A stretch of 64,000 bases of DNA from Archivesica marissinica (lineage: Eukaryota; Mollusca; Bivalvia; Venerida; Vesicomyidae), in contig CM026404.1 in assembly GCA_014843695.1 (NCBI GenBank), positions 81,997,977 through 82,061,976 on the forward strand, given 5' to 3'. Every line of letters starts with the position of its first letter. The first letter of the stretch is position 1. Made by a program: the position numbers and the translations under genes. Positions 13,001 to 24,903 of the stretch are shown here, piece by piece. Below the pieces are notes generated by a model. The model was not told where the DNA came from. It did no database searches and saw only the letters and a list, made by a program, of their open reading frames with translations.

Positions 13001-14468
13001 GATGGAACAACCAATGATGGAACAATCAATGCTGGCACAACCAATGCTGGAACAACGAATGATGGAACAATCAATGATGGAACAATCAATGATGGAACAA
13101 TCAATGATGGAACAACCAATGCTGGAACAACGAATGATGGAACAATCAATGCTGGAACAACCAATGATGGAACAATCAATGATGGAACAACCAATGATGG
13201 AACAATCAATGCTGGCACAACCAATGCTGTAACAATCAATGCTGGAACAACCAATGCTAGAACAACCAATGCTGGAACAACCAATGCTGGAACAACCAAT
13301 GCTGGAACAATCAATGCTGGCACAACCAATGCTGGAAAAACCAATGATGGAACAATCAATGATGGAACATCCAATGCTGGAACAATCAATGCTGGAACAA
13401 CCAATGCTGGAACAACCAATGATGGAACATCCAATGCTGGAACAATCAATGCTGGAACAACCAATGATGGAACATCCAATGCTGGAACAATCAATGCTGG
13501 AACAACCAATGCTGGAACAATCAATGCTGGAACAACCAATGCTGGAACAACCAATGCTGGAACAACCAATGCTGGAACAACTAATGCTGGAACAATCAAT
13601 GATGGAACAACCAATGCTGGAACAACCAATGCTGGAACAATCAATGATGGAACAACCAATGCTGGAACAACCAATGCTGGAACAACCAATGATGGAACAA
13701 CCAATGCTGGAACAACCAATGCTGGAACAATCAATGATGGAACAACCAATGCTGGAACAACCAATGCTGGAACAACCAATGATGGAACAACCAATGATGG
13801 AACAACCAATGCTGGAACAATCAATTCTGGAACAACCAATGCTGGAACAGCCAATGCTGGAACAACCAATGCTGGAACAACTAATGCTGGAACAACCAAT
13901 GATTGAACAACCAATGCTGGAACAACCAATGCTGTAACATTCAATGCTGGAACAATGCTGGAACAACCAATGCTGGATCAACCAATGCTGGAACAACCAA
14001 TGCTGGAACAACCAATGATGGAACAATCAATGATGGAACAACCAATGCTGGAACAACCAATGCTGGAACAACTAATGCTGGAACAACCAATGATGGAACA
14101 ACCAATGCTGGAACAACCAATGCTGTAACATTCAATGCTGGAACAATGCTGGAACAACCAATGCTGGATCAACCAATGCTGGAACAACCAATGCTGGAAC
14201 AACAAATGATGGAACAATCAATGATGGAACAACCAATGATGGAACAACCAATGCTGGAACAACCAATGCTGGAACAACCAATGATGGAACAATCAATACT
14301 GGAACAACCAATGATGGAACAACCAATGATGGAACAACCAATGATGGAACAATCGATGTTGCAACAACCAATGCTGGAACAATCAATGCTGGAACAATCA
14401 ATGCTGGAACAACCGATGCTGGAACAACCAATGCTGGAACAACCGATGCTGGAACAACCGATGATTGG
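7006..14468. repeat. 15-bp minisatellite, about 500 units
   Basis: The unit is 'caatgctggaacaac', with frequent variants 'caatgatgg' and 'aacaat' and occasional 'cgatg', 'cactg', 'ggaaaaacc' and 'ggcacaacc' forms. The plain unit has no stop codon in most frames, so very long open frames exist on both strands. These are a by-product of the repeat. Five 11-bp short units (at 7711, 9102, 11543, 13942 and 14133) shift the phase by 4 bp, and one 3-bp insertion lies near 12797. Rare variant words recur at long distances (for example 'gctgaaacagtc' at 8281 and 12113), which shows kilobase-scale duplications inside the array. I see no promoter or splice context supporting expression. Confidence 0.95.
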
Positions 14469-14490
14469 TAAGTGGTAAGAATTTATTGAG

Positions 14491-14886
14491 CGTCCTGACA
14501 TAGTTGTGACCGTCGTGACATAGCTGTGAACGTCGTGACCAAGATGTGAACGTCGTAACCATGCTGTGGACGTCCAGACCGACCTAGCTGTGAACGTCGT
14601 GACATATCTGTGAACGTCGCGACCGACCTAGCTGCGAACGTCTTGACATAGCTGTGAACGTCGTGACATATCTGTGAACGTCGATACCGACCTAGCTGCG
14701 AACGTCCTGCCATAGTTGTGACCGTCGTGACCTAGCTGTGAACGTCGATACCGACCTAGCTGCGAACGTCGTGCCATAGTTGTGACCGTCGTGACCTAGC
14801 TGTGAACGTAGTGACCGACCTAGCTGCGAACGTCGTGCCATAGTTGTGACCGTCGTGACCTAGCTGCGAACGTCGTGACATAGCTA
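14491..14886. repeat. 20-24-bp minisatellite
   Basis: Units of the type 'cgtcgtgacatagctgtgaa' alternate with longer units containing 'gaccgacctagctg'. Towards the right end the units group into a higher-order block of roughly 65 bp. The array begins about 22 bp after the 15-bp array ends. Confidence 0.9.
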
Positions 14887-15445
14887 CACTAATACCGCAG
14901 ACAAAGCCAACCGGAGATCAACATAATTGCAAAACGTCTTTAACAATAAATCTGAGAAACAGACGCACTATTTAAGAAAGATTGGACATTTCAGACATTA
15001 GCTTCCCTTAAAATAGAAGGCTTGGCAGAACATTACAGCGATGGTATTAACGTAATAGTTTGTGTTTTAATTAAAACTAAAGACAGGTTATCATATTCTT
15101 TCATCATGACTTCTCACCGAGGCTTAGGAAATGCAATTGGATACTTGATATAGTTGATGGTAACAACATCGTGTACATTGGAGATATAAGCAGGGACAAA
15201 CACTATCTAGTTTCATTGGAAGCGAACTAACTGTTACTTCCGTCAACGATCTATTGTTAATAAATATGTGTTGTTCATGCATGCATATTTCGTGCAGGGT
15301 TGGGATTTCAGGTAGATTAACAGGGGCGTAGCTTGAACCAGATATATGTAGGCACAATTGGGATAGATGGCTCGGTGGTATCTCCCCCTGAAGATCTTGA
15401 ACGCAGTTCCATTCTGACGCAGTTTAAGGCATGTGTATATATTAA
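14887..15445. other. Intergenic DNA, no gene seen
   Basis: No recognisable repeat or coding sequence is present. Short open frames have no family resemblance. Confidence 0.5.
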
Positions 15446-15673
15446 GGTTTAAGCTTTATTTATTTTACAACGATTGCGAAGCAAGTTCTAACAACCTATA
15501 TTAATCACTCTCGTTGGCGCGGGTGAAAGCGTATATGTGGTCATTCGTGTGGGAGGAAACCGGAGTACTCGGAGAATTTCCACCTGTCCGATCTGGTGAC
15601 CACCGTACGATCTCACATACTTCCCAGTCCGAGGATCGAACCCGGGTTGCATCGGTGAGAAGCGAGCACGAAT
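15446..15673 (-). mobile_element. SINE3, head truncated
   Basis: On the minus strand, the tail ('caacgattgcgaagcaagtt' as read on plus) is followed by the body and the box-B region 'gatcgaacccgggttgc'. The alignment is lost just after 'gaagcgag', so the first 30 or so bases of the tRNA-Glu-like head are missing. A 53-bp minisatellite begins about 50 bp further on. Confidence 0.85.
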
Positions 15674-15723
15674 CTTCTTTTATCAATTAAAAAGTAATGA
15701 AATACCGACTTATTTTCATTTTC

Positions 15724-17583
15724 GATGGGCTCGCTACTTATCGAACACTTCCAGTCGCTTACTTTTCATCATTTTCGTTGGGCTCGCTACTTATCAAACA
15801 CTTCCAGCCGCTTATCCTTCATCATTGTCGATGGGCTAGCTACTTATCAAACACTTCCAGCCGCTTACCCTTCATCATTTTCGATGGGCTCGCTACTTAT
15901 CAAACACTTCTAGCCGCTTACCCTTCATCATTTTCGATGGGCTCGCTACTTATCGAACACTTCCAGTCGCTTACCCTTCATCATTTTCGATGGGCTCGCT
16001 ACTTATCGAACACTTCCAGTCGCTTACCCGTAATCATTTTGATGGGCTCGCTACTTATCAAACACTTCCAGCCGCTTACTCTTCATCAATTTTGGATGGG
16101 CTCGCTACTTATCAAACACTTCCAGCCGCTTACCCTTCATCATTTTCGATGGGCTCGCTACTTATCGAACACTTCCAGCCGCTTACCCTTCATCACATCA
16201 TTTTCGATGGGCTCGCTACTTATCAAACACTTCCAGCCGCTTACCCTTCATCATTTTCGATGGGCTCGCTACTTATCAAACACTTCCAGCCGCTTACCCT
16301 TCATCATTTTCGATGGGCTCGCTACTTATCAAACACTTCCAGCCGCTTACCCTTCATCATTTTCGATGGGCTCGCTACTTATCGAACACTTCCAGCCGCT
16401 TACTCTTCATCAATTTTGGATGGGCTCGCTACTGATCAAACACTTCCAGCCGCTTACCCTTCATCATTTTCGATGGGCTCGCTACTTGTCGAACACTTCC
16501 AGCCGCTTACCCTTCATCATTTTCGATGGGCTCGCTACTTATCGAACACTTCCAGCCGCTTACCCTTCATTATTTTCGATGGGCTCGCTACTTATCAAAC
16601 AATTCCAGCCGCTTACCCTTCATCATTTTCGATGGGCTCGCTACTTATCAAACACTTCCAGCCGCTTACCCTTCATCATTTTCGATGGGCTCGCTACTGA
16701 TCAAACACTTCCAGCCGCTTACCCTTCATCATTTTCGATGGGCTCGCTACTGATCAAACCCTTCCAGCCGCTTACTCTTCATCAATTTTGGATGGGCTCG
16801 CTACTTATCAAACACTTCCAGCCGCTTACCCTTCATCATTTTCGATGGGCTCGCTACTTATCGAACACTTCCAGCCGCTTACCCTTCATCACATCATTTT
16901 CGATGGGCTCGCTACTTATCAAACACTTCCAGCCGCTTACCCTTCATCATTTTCGATGGGCTCGCTACTTATCAAACACTTCCAGCCGCTTACCCTTCAT
17001 CATTTTCGATGGGCTCGCTACTTATCGAACACTTCCAGCCGCTTACTCTTCATCAATTTTGGATGGGCTCGCTACTGATCAAACACTTCCAGCCGCTTAC
17101 CCTTCATCATTTTCGATGGGCTCGCTACTTGTCGAACACTTCCAGCCGCTTACCCTTCATCATTTTCGATGGGCTCGCTACTTATCGAACACTTCCAGCC
17201 GCTTACCCTTCATTATTTTCGATGGGCTCGCTACTTATCAAACACTTCCAGCCGCTTACCCTTCATCATTTTCGATGGGCTCGCTACTTATCAAACACTT
17301 CCAGCCGCTTACCCTTCATCATTTTCGATGGGCTCGCTACTTATCAAACACTTCCAGCCGCTTACCCTTCATCATTTTCGATGGGCTCGCTACTGATCAA
17401 ACACTTCCAGCCGCTTACCCTTCATCATTTTCGATGGGCTCGCTACTGATCAAACCCTTCCAGCCGCTTACCCTTCATTATTTTCGATGGGCTCGCTACT
17501 TATCAAACACTTCCAGCCGCTTACCGTTCATTATTTTCGATGGGCTCACTACTTATCAAACACTTCCAGCCGCTTACCCTTCT
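15724..17583. repeat. 53-bp minisatellite, about 35 units
   Basis: The unit begins 'atgggctcgctacttatcaa' and continues with 'acttccagccgcttaccc' and 'ttcatcattttcg'. Variant units ('caattttggatgg', 'tcacatcatttt', 'ctactgatcaaac') recur about 690 bp apart (13 units), so a block near 16080-16770 is duplicated at 16770-17460. The plus strand is open in one frame for 644 codons because the unit lacks stops and 53 is not a multiple of 3. I regard this as non-coding. Confidence 0.95.
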
Positions 17584-19236
17584 TTTTTTTCATATTTTTA
17601 TATTTTCAATTTTGGAAGAAAATATGTATAATATTGACACGTGCCTACTGTGCCTATTGCAAGCTACGACACTGATTAAGTCTAAGTCTGCAAGCTACGT
17701 CACAGAAGTCGTTGACTATCACCGTACATAGTAAAAGACACTGTAATTCAATCGAACACACGCATTTGACTGACATTTCTTTATTAATGCCAACCATTTG
17801 AGAATATGCATGCGAGTTATTTCTGCAGATGATGCATGTAAGACGTAGAGCAATTGACATAACATGCATGATGCTCGTCCGTACATAAATAAACTGGCAA
17901 TAATGCATGCTATAAAATGCTGTAATAAGTGTGGTAGACCACCGGTGAGCACTAATTGTCGAGATCGACAAAGAAAGAGGAAACTCTTTTATAAGTGCCT
18001 GCTGCGTATATTCTCGCAATCCTCCAAGCTTTCCCCCCAGCCTGTTCAGGCTGTTCAGCCGTTTCTCTCTGCAACCAATATATACAACTATACAGTTTCA
18101 TACTTATATACATCACATAATTAACAATCACATAAGTTATAACATATCATCAGGCATATATAATGACGACACTATTTGACAGATTCAAGAAATACAATAT
18201 ACGATGGTGTAGTTGAAGCTAGACAATGAAAATAACGTCATTACATCTGATCGATATTTCTCAAAAACTAACAGGTTATCAGGCAATGTACATGAATAAT
18301 TATGTTATCGGGGTGGTAGTAGAAACGAGTAGCAATAGTTACCTGAAGGTATATACATGTATATATATCTATATAATATGGATTATATGTAAGCACATAA
18401 TTAATGGCGTCTTGTTTATGTTTTGTGAAAATGGCGAATGTATCCAGGACATGCAGTGATTGGTTAGTAAAGAGCACGTGATTAAACATTGTCACGTGTC
18501 AGGTCATATGTACGTGTCAACTTATTTTAACTATTGGTTCAGCTAAAACTATACTACACTGTACTACCTACATATGATACGTTACAAACAAACTGAAGGT
18601 GTTACAACGTTTTCAACTCACTGCTTCAAATAGCGGAAACAATGACAAGCGAATATGTGTTCAACGTGTGTTGTATTTATTAACAACAATTGCATCCCAT
18701 GTCATATGCAGCAGCCCATTGTCTCTATAATATGTACTCTCTCGTAGCACATCATGTATATTAGGTACCAATCGACATTATAATTTGAACACAATTCAGG
18801 TTGACATTTAAATAATATACTGACACCAAAAAAGAAACCGTGCATTTTTATATTGAGCGTTATTTTTTCGTAACAAATTTTAGAATTATTATATGGATTT
18901 TACTATCATCAGGTGAAGAAAATAATCCTTCACACATTGCACTAATTTACCCAACATGTCAGCGCGTATGCATCCAAATGTGCCTATATTTGTTTTCTAA
19001 AAGGATATAAACTTTACCACTAATACAAGTGCACAGTTTCATACAGGTATAGATATGGCCAAAATAGAATACCACAAAACGAATGGTTTTGCTCATGCTG
19101 TAAATCTAGAGATTTGGACGATGAATACAATTTTATACTGGTATGTACATGCTACATGCATTTGCGAAACATCTTTATTAAAAAATATTACTTTGTAAGA
19201 CCAAATATGGCAACGTTTATATCCTCGGTTATATCT
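17584..19236. other. AT-rich intergenic DNA, no gene seen
   Basis: Overlapping short open frames occur between 17650 and 18500 on both strands, but none resembles a known family. CACGTG-type words cluster near 18470-18530. No repeat shared with the rest of the window was recognised. Confidence 0.5.
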
Positions 19237-19335
19237 GAAAGACTGTTAATTGTATTACAGTCAGACGGGGTATCGAACCTGCTATCCCTGGATTACCAGT
19301 CCAACGTGTTAACCACTGGACTACAGATCCGTCTG
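19237..19335 (-). mobile_element. SINE1 head only
   Basis: On the minus strand this contains the tRNA-Thr-like head (loop triplet GGT, box B 'ggttcgata') and the first bases of the body up to 'tttcaga'. The 3' half is missing, which is unusual for a retrotransposed copy, where 5' truncation is expected. Confidence 0.8.
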
Positions 19336-20478
19336 TAACTATATAATCCCGGAATAGGTATATTATACAATATTGCAAAAGGTTTGTATATAATTCTAGT
19401 GGAACAATGTCATCTTCCGTCTCTCAAATGTGCAACCGGTATAAATGGTTACATTTATGTCGTTGTTTGCATAGAACATGTACATCAACTATTGTAGCAG
19501 GTTGTACCCGATGAAAGCACTATATCGGAAGTAGTAGCAGGTGCGCGAAAACACAACACTGCAAACTGTTGTAAACTTCCGGAAGGTCAATGTTGTGTTT
19601 TGATTTCGCAGCATGTTTGCAACAGTTTATGGGGGCGGGGGGATATTGTTACAATAAAATAATGGATAAATATATTGCTTAAATACCAGGTAGGTTTTAA
19701 TATTGCTATTTTTACATTTTTCTGTGGGTCAGTGTAATGCTAGTGTGCGCGAAAACCCATAACGCTAGGATAGCGACGTTAAATAAACTTTTAACAAAAT
19801 GTAATCTAACTCAATTTTCCTGACGTGTATTTAATTATAACAAAACTGATTTCCTCTTCAATTATTGTTTAATCTTAAATAATAAAACTAATAATATGGT
19901 AAATGAAATTGAATGCTACATAGGACGTTGTATGATGTGCCAAACTCCACATAGCTAAGCTATGGTTCCCACAATTCTTCACACAATGGAATACAATCGC
20001 GTGCAAAAACTTATTCTTCGCTTTAATAAAAAAAAATGTTAGGAATTTTATATCTACCCTAAATAATCCTTTAACAATTAATAAATTGATGCGTGCTATC
20101 AAAGGATTGACAATTTGAAATAATTGCTTCATTTTGACTCTCTTTTAAAGATGACACACTGAGTGCTAAATAGAGTGTCAGATTTTGTTGTGGTTTATAT
20201 TTGTGAAATTGGAGCCCGGCTCTAGTTACTCGTATTGTAACATTTTCACAAAGATTCGCTAAAACTCATTTTATTCTTCTATTATTCGCATTGCTTGTTG
20301 AAAATCATTTGATAATGTTATGAAAGGGATTAATTAATAGGTATCTCTGATGTCCCGGGGGTAGAGTGTAACACTAGTCCTCGTAGGGACGTGACAGGTA
20401 AATCGGAGAATATAATTATACTACGAGGTTTGACGGCATACCTCCATGTTGGGGCGAAGTTGGTCAATACGAATAGGT
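19336..20478. other. Intergenic DNA with a possible fold-back and a SINE1 tail scrap
   Basis: At about 19541-19630, 'cgaaaacacaacact' and 'aaactgttg' have inverted counterparts ('tgttgtgtttt', 'caacagttt'), giving a degenerate fold-back. At about 19768-19797 the words 'gatagcgacgttaaataaac' match the SINE1/SINE4 tail. No coding sequence is recognised. Confidence 0.45.
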
Positions 20479-20716
20479 ACATTTATACAAATTTATTTTA
20501 GCTCGATTGCGAAACAAGTTCTTTCAACTTATATTAATCACTCTCGAGACCTCATTCCTGATGGAATCCATCGCCATGAAGGAGAGAGAAGAGGCAATGT
20601 GGAATTTAAATGCCTTGCATAAGCGCACAATCGTAACGGCTCCAGCGGGGCTCGAACTCCGGACCTTTCGCACCTGAAGCGAACGCGCATCCACTGCGCT
20701 ATCACGACTTCCACGA
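20479..20716 (-). mobile_element. SINE2, full length
   Basis: On the minus strand the head reads 'gtggaagtcgtgatagcgca', with anticodon arm 'ttcgcttcaggtgcgaa' and box B 'gagttcgagcc'. The body follows, then the tail ending 'cgagctaaaataaatttgta'. The loop triplet is CAG, while the arm as a whole resembles tRNA-Pro. Its head faces the head of the next SINE2 about 95 bp away. Confidence 0.9.
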
Positions 20717-20810
20717 ATAGGTACGGATACGCTGCAAACACTGTATACTGGTAGCCTGCAAATAATGAAGGCCATCTTGAGAGAGGAACAATATGTGTAA
20801 AGTGTTCAGC

Positions 20811-21048
20811 TGTGGAGGTCGTGATAGCGCATTGGTAGCGCAGTGGTACCGCATCCGCTTCATGTGGGAACTACCATGAGTTCGAGCCCTACTTGAGCCG
20901 TTGCGATTGTGCCCTTAGAGAAGGCATTTAAATTCCACTTCTCTCTCCGTCGTGGCGATATATTCCATTAGAAATGAGTTCTCGAGAGTGATTACTATAA
21001 GTTGCAAGAACTTGTTTCGTAATCGAGCTAAATATATTTGTATAAACT
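20811..21048 (+). mobile_element. SINE2, full length but head rearranged
   Basis: The head contains a small duplication ('agcgcattggtagcgcagtgg') and a diverged anticodon arm ('catccgcttcatgtgg'). The body and tail are normal. With the copy at 20479-20716 it forms a head-to-head inverted pair. Confidence 0.85.
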
Positions 21049-21204
21049 AAGTTGTTAGCTCGGTTCATTATAGTCCCCGTCTATGTGGCTACAGTCACCT
21101 CCTCTGACGTCCCAGTCACATAATCAGGAATACAATGAATAGAATAATAAGTGTCCAAATGTCGGACTAGGTTCATTCACGCAGAAGTGATAACCATTTA
21201 GTGT

Positions 21205-23455
21205 GTTGGGATAGAGCGTCCATCCCCACCCCCTGTACCACTATCATGTTATGACTGAGCGCCCATCCAAACACCCTGTATCAATATCAAGTTATGATTG
21301 AGCGCCCATCCATACCAGTTGTATCAATATCAAGTTATGACTGAGCGCTCATCTCAACGACACTCTGTGTCAATGTAAAGTTATGACTGAGCGCCCATCT
21401 AAATATATTCTGTGTCAACGTAAATCTATGACTGAGCGCTCATCTCACCACACTTTACGTCACTGTAAAGCTATGACTAAGCGTCTATCTCACAACACTT
21501 TACGTCAATGTAAAGCTATGACTGAGCGCCCATCTCACCACACTTTACGTCAATGTAAAGCTATGACTGAGCGCCCATCTCACCACACTCTGTGTCAATG
21601 TAAAGCTATGACTGAGCGCCCATCTCAGCAAACTCTATGTCAGTGTAAAGCTATGACTGAGCGCCCATCTCAGCACACTACGTCAATGTAAAGCTATGAC
21701 TGAGCGTCCATCTCACAACACTTTGCGTCAATGTAAAGCTATGACTGAGCGCCCATCGCAACCACACTTTGCGTCAATGTAAAGACATGACTGAGCGCCC
21801 ATCGCAACCACACTTTACGTCAATGTAAAGCTATGACTGAGCGCCCATCTCACCACACTTTGCGGCAATGTAAAGCTATGACTGAGCGCCCATCTCACCA
21901 CACTTTACGTCAATGTAAAGCTATGACTGAGCGCCCATCTCACCACACTCTGTGTCAATGTAAAGCTATGACTGAGCGCCCATCTCAGCAAACTCTATGT
22001 CAGTGTAAAGCTATGACTGAGCGCCCATCTCGGCACACTACGTCAATGTAAAGCTATGACTGAGCGTCCATCTCACAACACTTTGCGTCAATGTAAAGCT
22101 ATGACTGAGCGCCCATCGCAACCACACTTTGCGTCAATGTAAAGCCATGACTGAGCGCCCATCGCAACCACACTTTACGTCAATGTAAAGCTATGACTGA
22201 GCGCCCATCTCACCACACTTTACGTCAATGTAAAGCTATGACTGAGCACCCATCTCACCACACTTTGCGGCAATGTAAAGCTATGACTGAGCGCCCATCT
22301 CACCACACTCTGTGTCTGTGTCAATGTAAAGCTATGACTGAGCGCCCATCTCAGCAAACTCTATGTCAGTGTAAAGCTATGACTGAGCGCCCATCTCAGC
22401 ACACTACGTCAATGTAAAGCTATGACTGAGCGTCCATCTCACAACACTTTGCGTCAATGTAAAGCTATGACTGAGCGCCCATCGCAACCACACTTTGCGT
22501 CAATGTAAAGACATGACTGAGCGCCCATCGCAACCACACTTTACGTCAATGTAAAGCTATGACTGAGCGCCCATCTCACCACACTTTGCGGCAATGTAAA
22601 GCTATGACTGAGCGCCCATCTCACCACACTTTACGTCAATGTAAAGCTATGACTGAGCGCCCATCTCACCACACTCTGTGTCAATGTAAAGCTATGACTG
22701 AGCGCCCATCTCAGCAAACTCTATGTCAGTGTAAAGCTATGACTGAGCGCCCATCTCAGCACACTACGTCAATGTAAAGCTATGACTGAGCGTCCATCTC
22801 ACAACACTTTGCGTCAATGTAAAGCTATGACTGAGCGCCCATCGCAACCACACTTTGCGTCAATGTAAAGCCATGACTGAGCGCCCATCTCAATATATTG
22901 TGCGTAAATGTAAAGCTATGACTGAGCGCCCATCGCAACCACACTCGGTGTCAATGTAAAGCTATGACTGAGCGCCCATCTCAATATATTGTGCGTAAAT
23001 GTAAAGCTATGACTGAGCGCCCATCTCACCACACTCTGTGTCAATGTAAAGCTATGACTGAGCGCCCATCTCACCACACTCTGTGTCAATGTAAATATAT
23101 GACTGAGCGCCCATCACAACCACACTTTGCGTCAAAGTAAAGCTATGACTGAGCGCCCATCTCACCACACTCTGTGTCAATGTAAAGCTATGACTGAGCG
23201 CCCATCTCACCACACTATGTGTCAATGTAAATATATAACTGAGCGCCATCTCACCACACTCTGCGTCAATGTAAAGCAATGATTGAGCGCCCATCGCACC
23301 TCAATCTGTGTCAATGTAAAGCTATGATTGAGCGCCCATCGCACCTCACTCTGTGTCAATGTAAAGCAATGATTGAGCGCCCATCGCACCTCACTCTGTG
23401 TCAATGTAAAGCTATGATTGAGCGCCCATCGCCACCACACTCTGCGTCAATGGAA
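21205..23455. repeat. 45-bp minisatellite with 360-bp higher-order repeat
   Basis: The unit is of the type 'tatgactgagcgcccatctc' followed by 'accacactttacgtcaatg' and 'taaagc'. The rare variant 'cagcacactacgtcaatg' and its changed form recur near 21670, 22030, 22396 and 22756, giving spacings of 360, 366 and 360. This is an eight-unit block in several copies. The 366 spacing is explained by a 6-bp insertion 'tctgtg' near 22314. The edges are more diverged than the centre. Confidence 0.95.
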
Positions 23456-23858
23456 AGCTTTCTTTCGTCTATTGTGACAATTCCTGGGTGGTGAACGGGA
23501 CCTTGTTAGGGCCACATCCTCCACATGTGTCGTCGCGCAGGAGCAGAAACCGGCTCAGATATACTCTTCAAGGATCTTCATCACGTCAAGGCATCTCCCG
23601 GGCTGTTCCTCTCATGACATACACAGACGAGGACCCGAGTATGGTTCGATGAGACAAAGCCTTGACTGAGCTGCTACTGCGGGACGTGACTATGTCACGA
23701 GATGTACTTTGTGGAGGTCGCCATGGTTACATATGCTATAATTACTGCTGTTCTTCTCTGCTCCATCTATTCATCAATATGTCAGTAAGTTCATTTAGAA
23801 TATATAATGGCTTTTCGTGTTGTGTTTGTTTCAAGCGTTTTTTTTAAAAACTGTATAT

Positions 23859-24146
23859 ATTTTACAACGATTGCGAAGCAAGTTTTTAACAACTTATAAT
23901 AATCACTCTCGTTGGCGCAGATGCAAGGGTAAATGTCGTAATTCATGTGGGAGGAAACCTTTCAGATGGAACGTTAAACCGAGGTCTCGTGTCGGTGCTT
24001 TACACCGTGCACGTAAAAGAACCAGAGGAGACCCTGGAATGGATCTCTGTCTGTATCATTGCACTATCCTCCAAAAATCTAAAATGACTCATCTCTTCAG
24101 GAGGCGTCACTCATATGGGCAACCGGTAGCGATGATAAATAAACGT
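23859..24146. mobile_element. SINE3/SINE1 chimera
   Basis: At 23859-23957 a minus-strand SINE3 tail and part of its body ('caacgattgcgaagcaagtt' to 'gtgggaggaaacc') are present. They run directly into a plus-strand SINE1 body ('tttcagatgg') that continues to its hairpin tail at 24146. Both parents are cut internally. The junction has at most one or two bases of overlap. Confidence 0.85.
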
Positions 24147-24903
24147 AAGCAAATAAAAATGTAATTTTATTCATGTAATATGAAATGACAATACTAGATG
24201 CTCCTTATTCCGATAAGCAACGAGGTTTTATAGAGAAGATAATACTGTGATAACCTGTCAATCATTAAACCATTTAATGTCTCTCCAGCTATCAATGGAC
24301 AGACAATAATCACAAAATGCACATTGGAAATGGACTCCCCGTGTGAGCAATACATTTTAACAAAATCATCATTCCATTTTTAATTATATTTTTTCTCAGA
24401 TAAATGCACAGTGCATGGGTATCCGATATCCATCAATGCTTTTTAAACCTCAAACTATCACAAATAAATTCTTCGTCTCATTGATACATAGTCTGTGTGC
24501 CGACAAAACAGTAGTTTGAGATGCCGTGGTGCCAGTCATGTGGGGTTTCGTCGTTTACAATGTCACGGTAACAAATGAGCCAATGGTTTCCGCAGTTTAT
24601 ACGATTAATATTTATGGTGACAGACTCCCTAAGGGGTCTATCTAAGTTTTATTTGTATTGCAACCTTTCTGCCACGCGACCCTAACATGATATTAATCTG
24701 CTTGTAAAACGATCCGGACCGTTACCTGGCGCGAAAGCTGGTTCCCGTTTCGAGAAGGCGGGCTATGTGTCTTAATTTTCTTGTTTAAATGTAACCTATA
24801 CAGTAACAGCACACATTGACTTTCTAATTGCTTCACCATATGTTTACGTAATGAAGTTATGTGAGATTTGGCTTCGAGTTTCGACCATCTGTACCGAACC
24901 ATT
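24147..24903. other. Intergenic DNA, no gene seen
   Basis: No repeat or gene is recognised. The stretch ends where the 14-bp satellite begins. Confidence 0.5.

Noticed and set aside
7006..14468. Open frames of up to about 1640 codons in the 15-bp array as giant repetitive proteins
   Set aside because: They exist in several frames on both strands at once, because the unit has no stop codon. They switch peptide motif at 4-bp phase shifts, and they lack promoter, splice or domain evidence.
15697..17631. 644-codon open frame over the 53-bp array as a gene
   Set aside because: All three plus frames are nearly free of stops in the repeat unit, and the frame is explained entirely by the tandem repeat.
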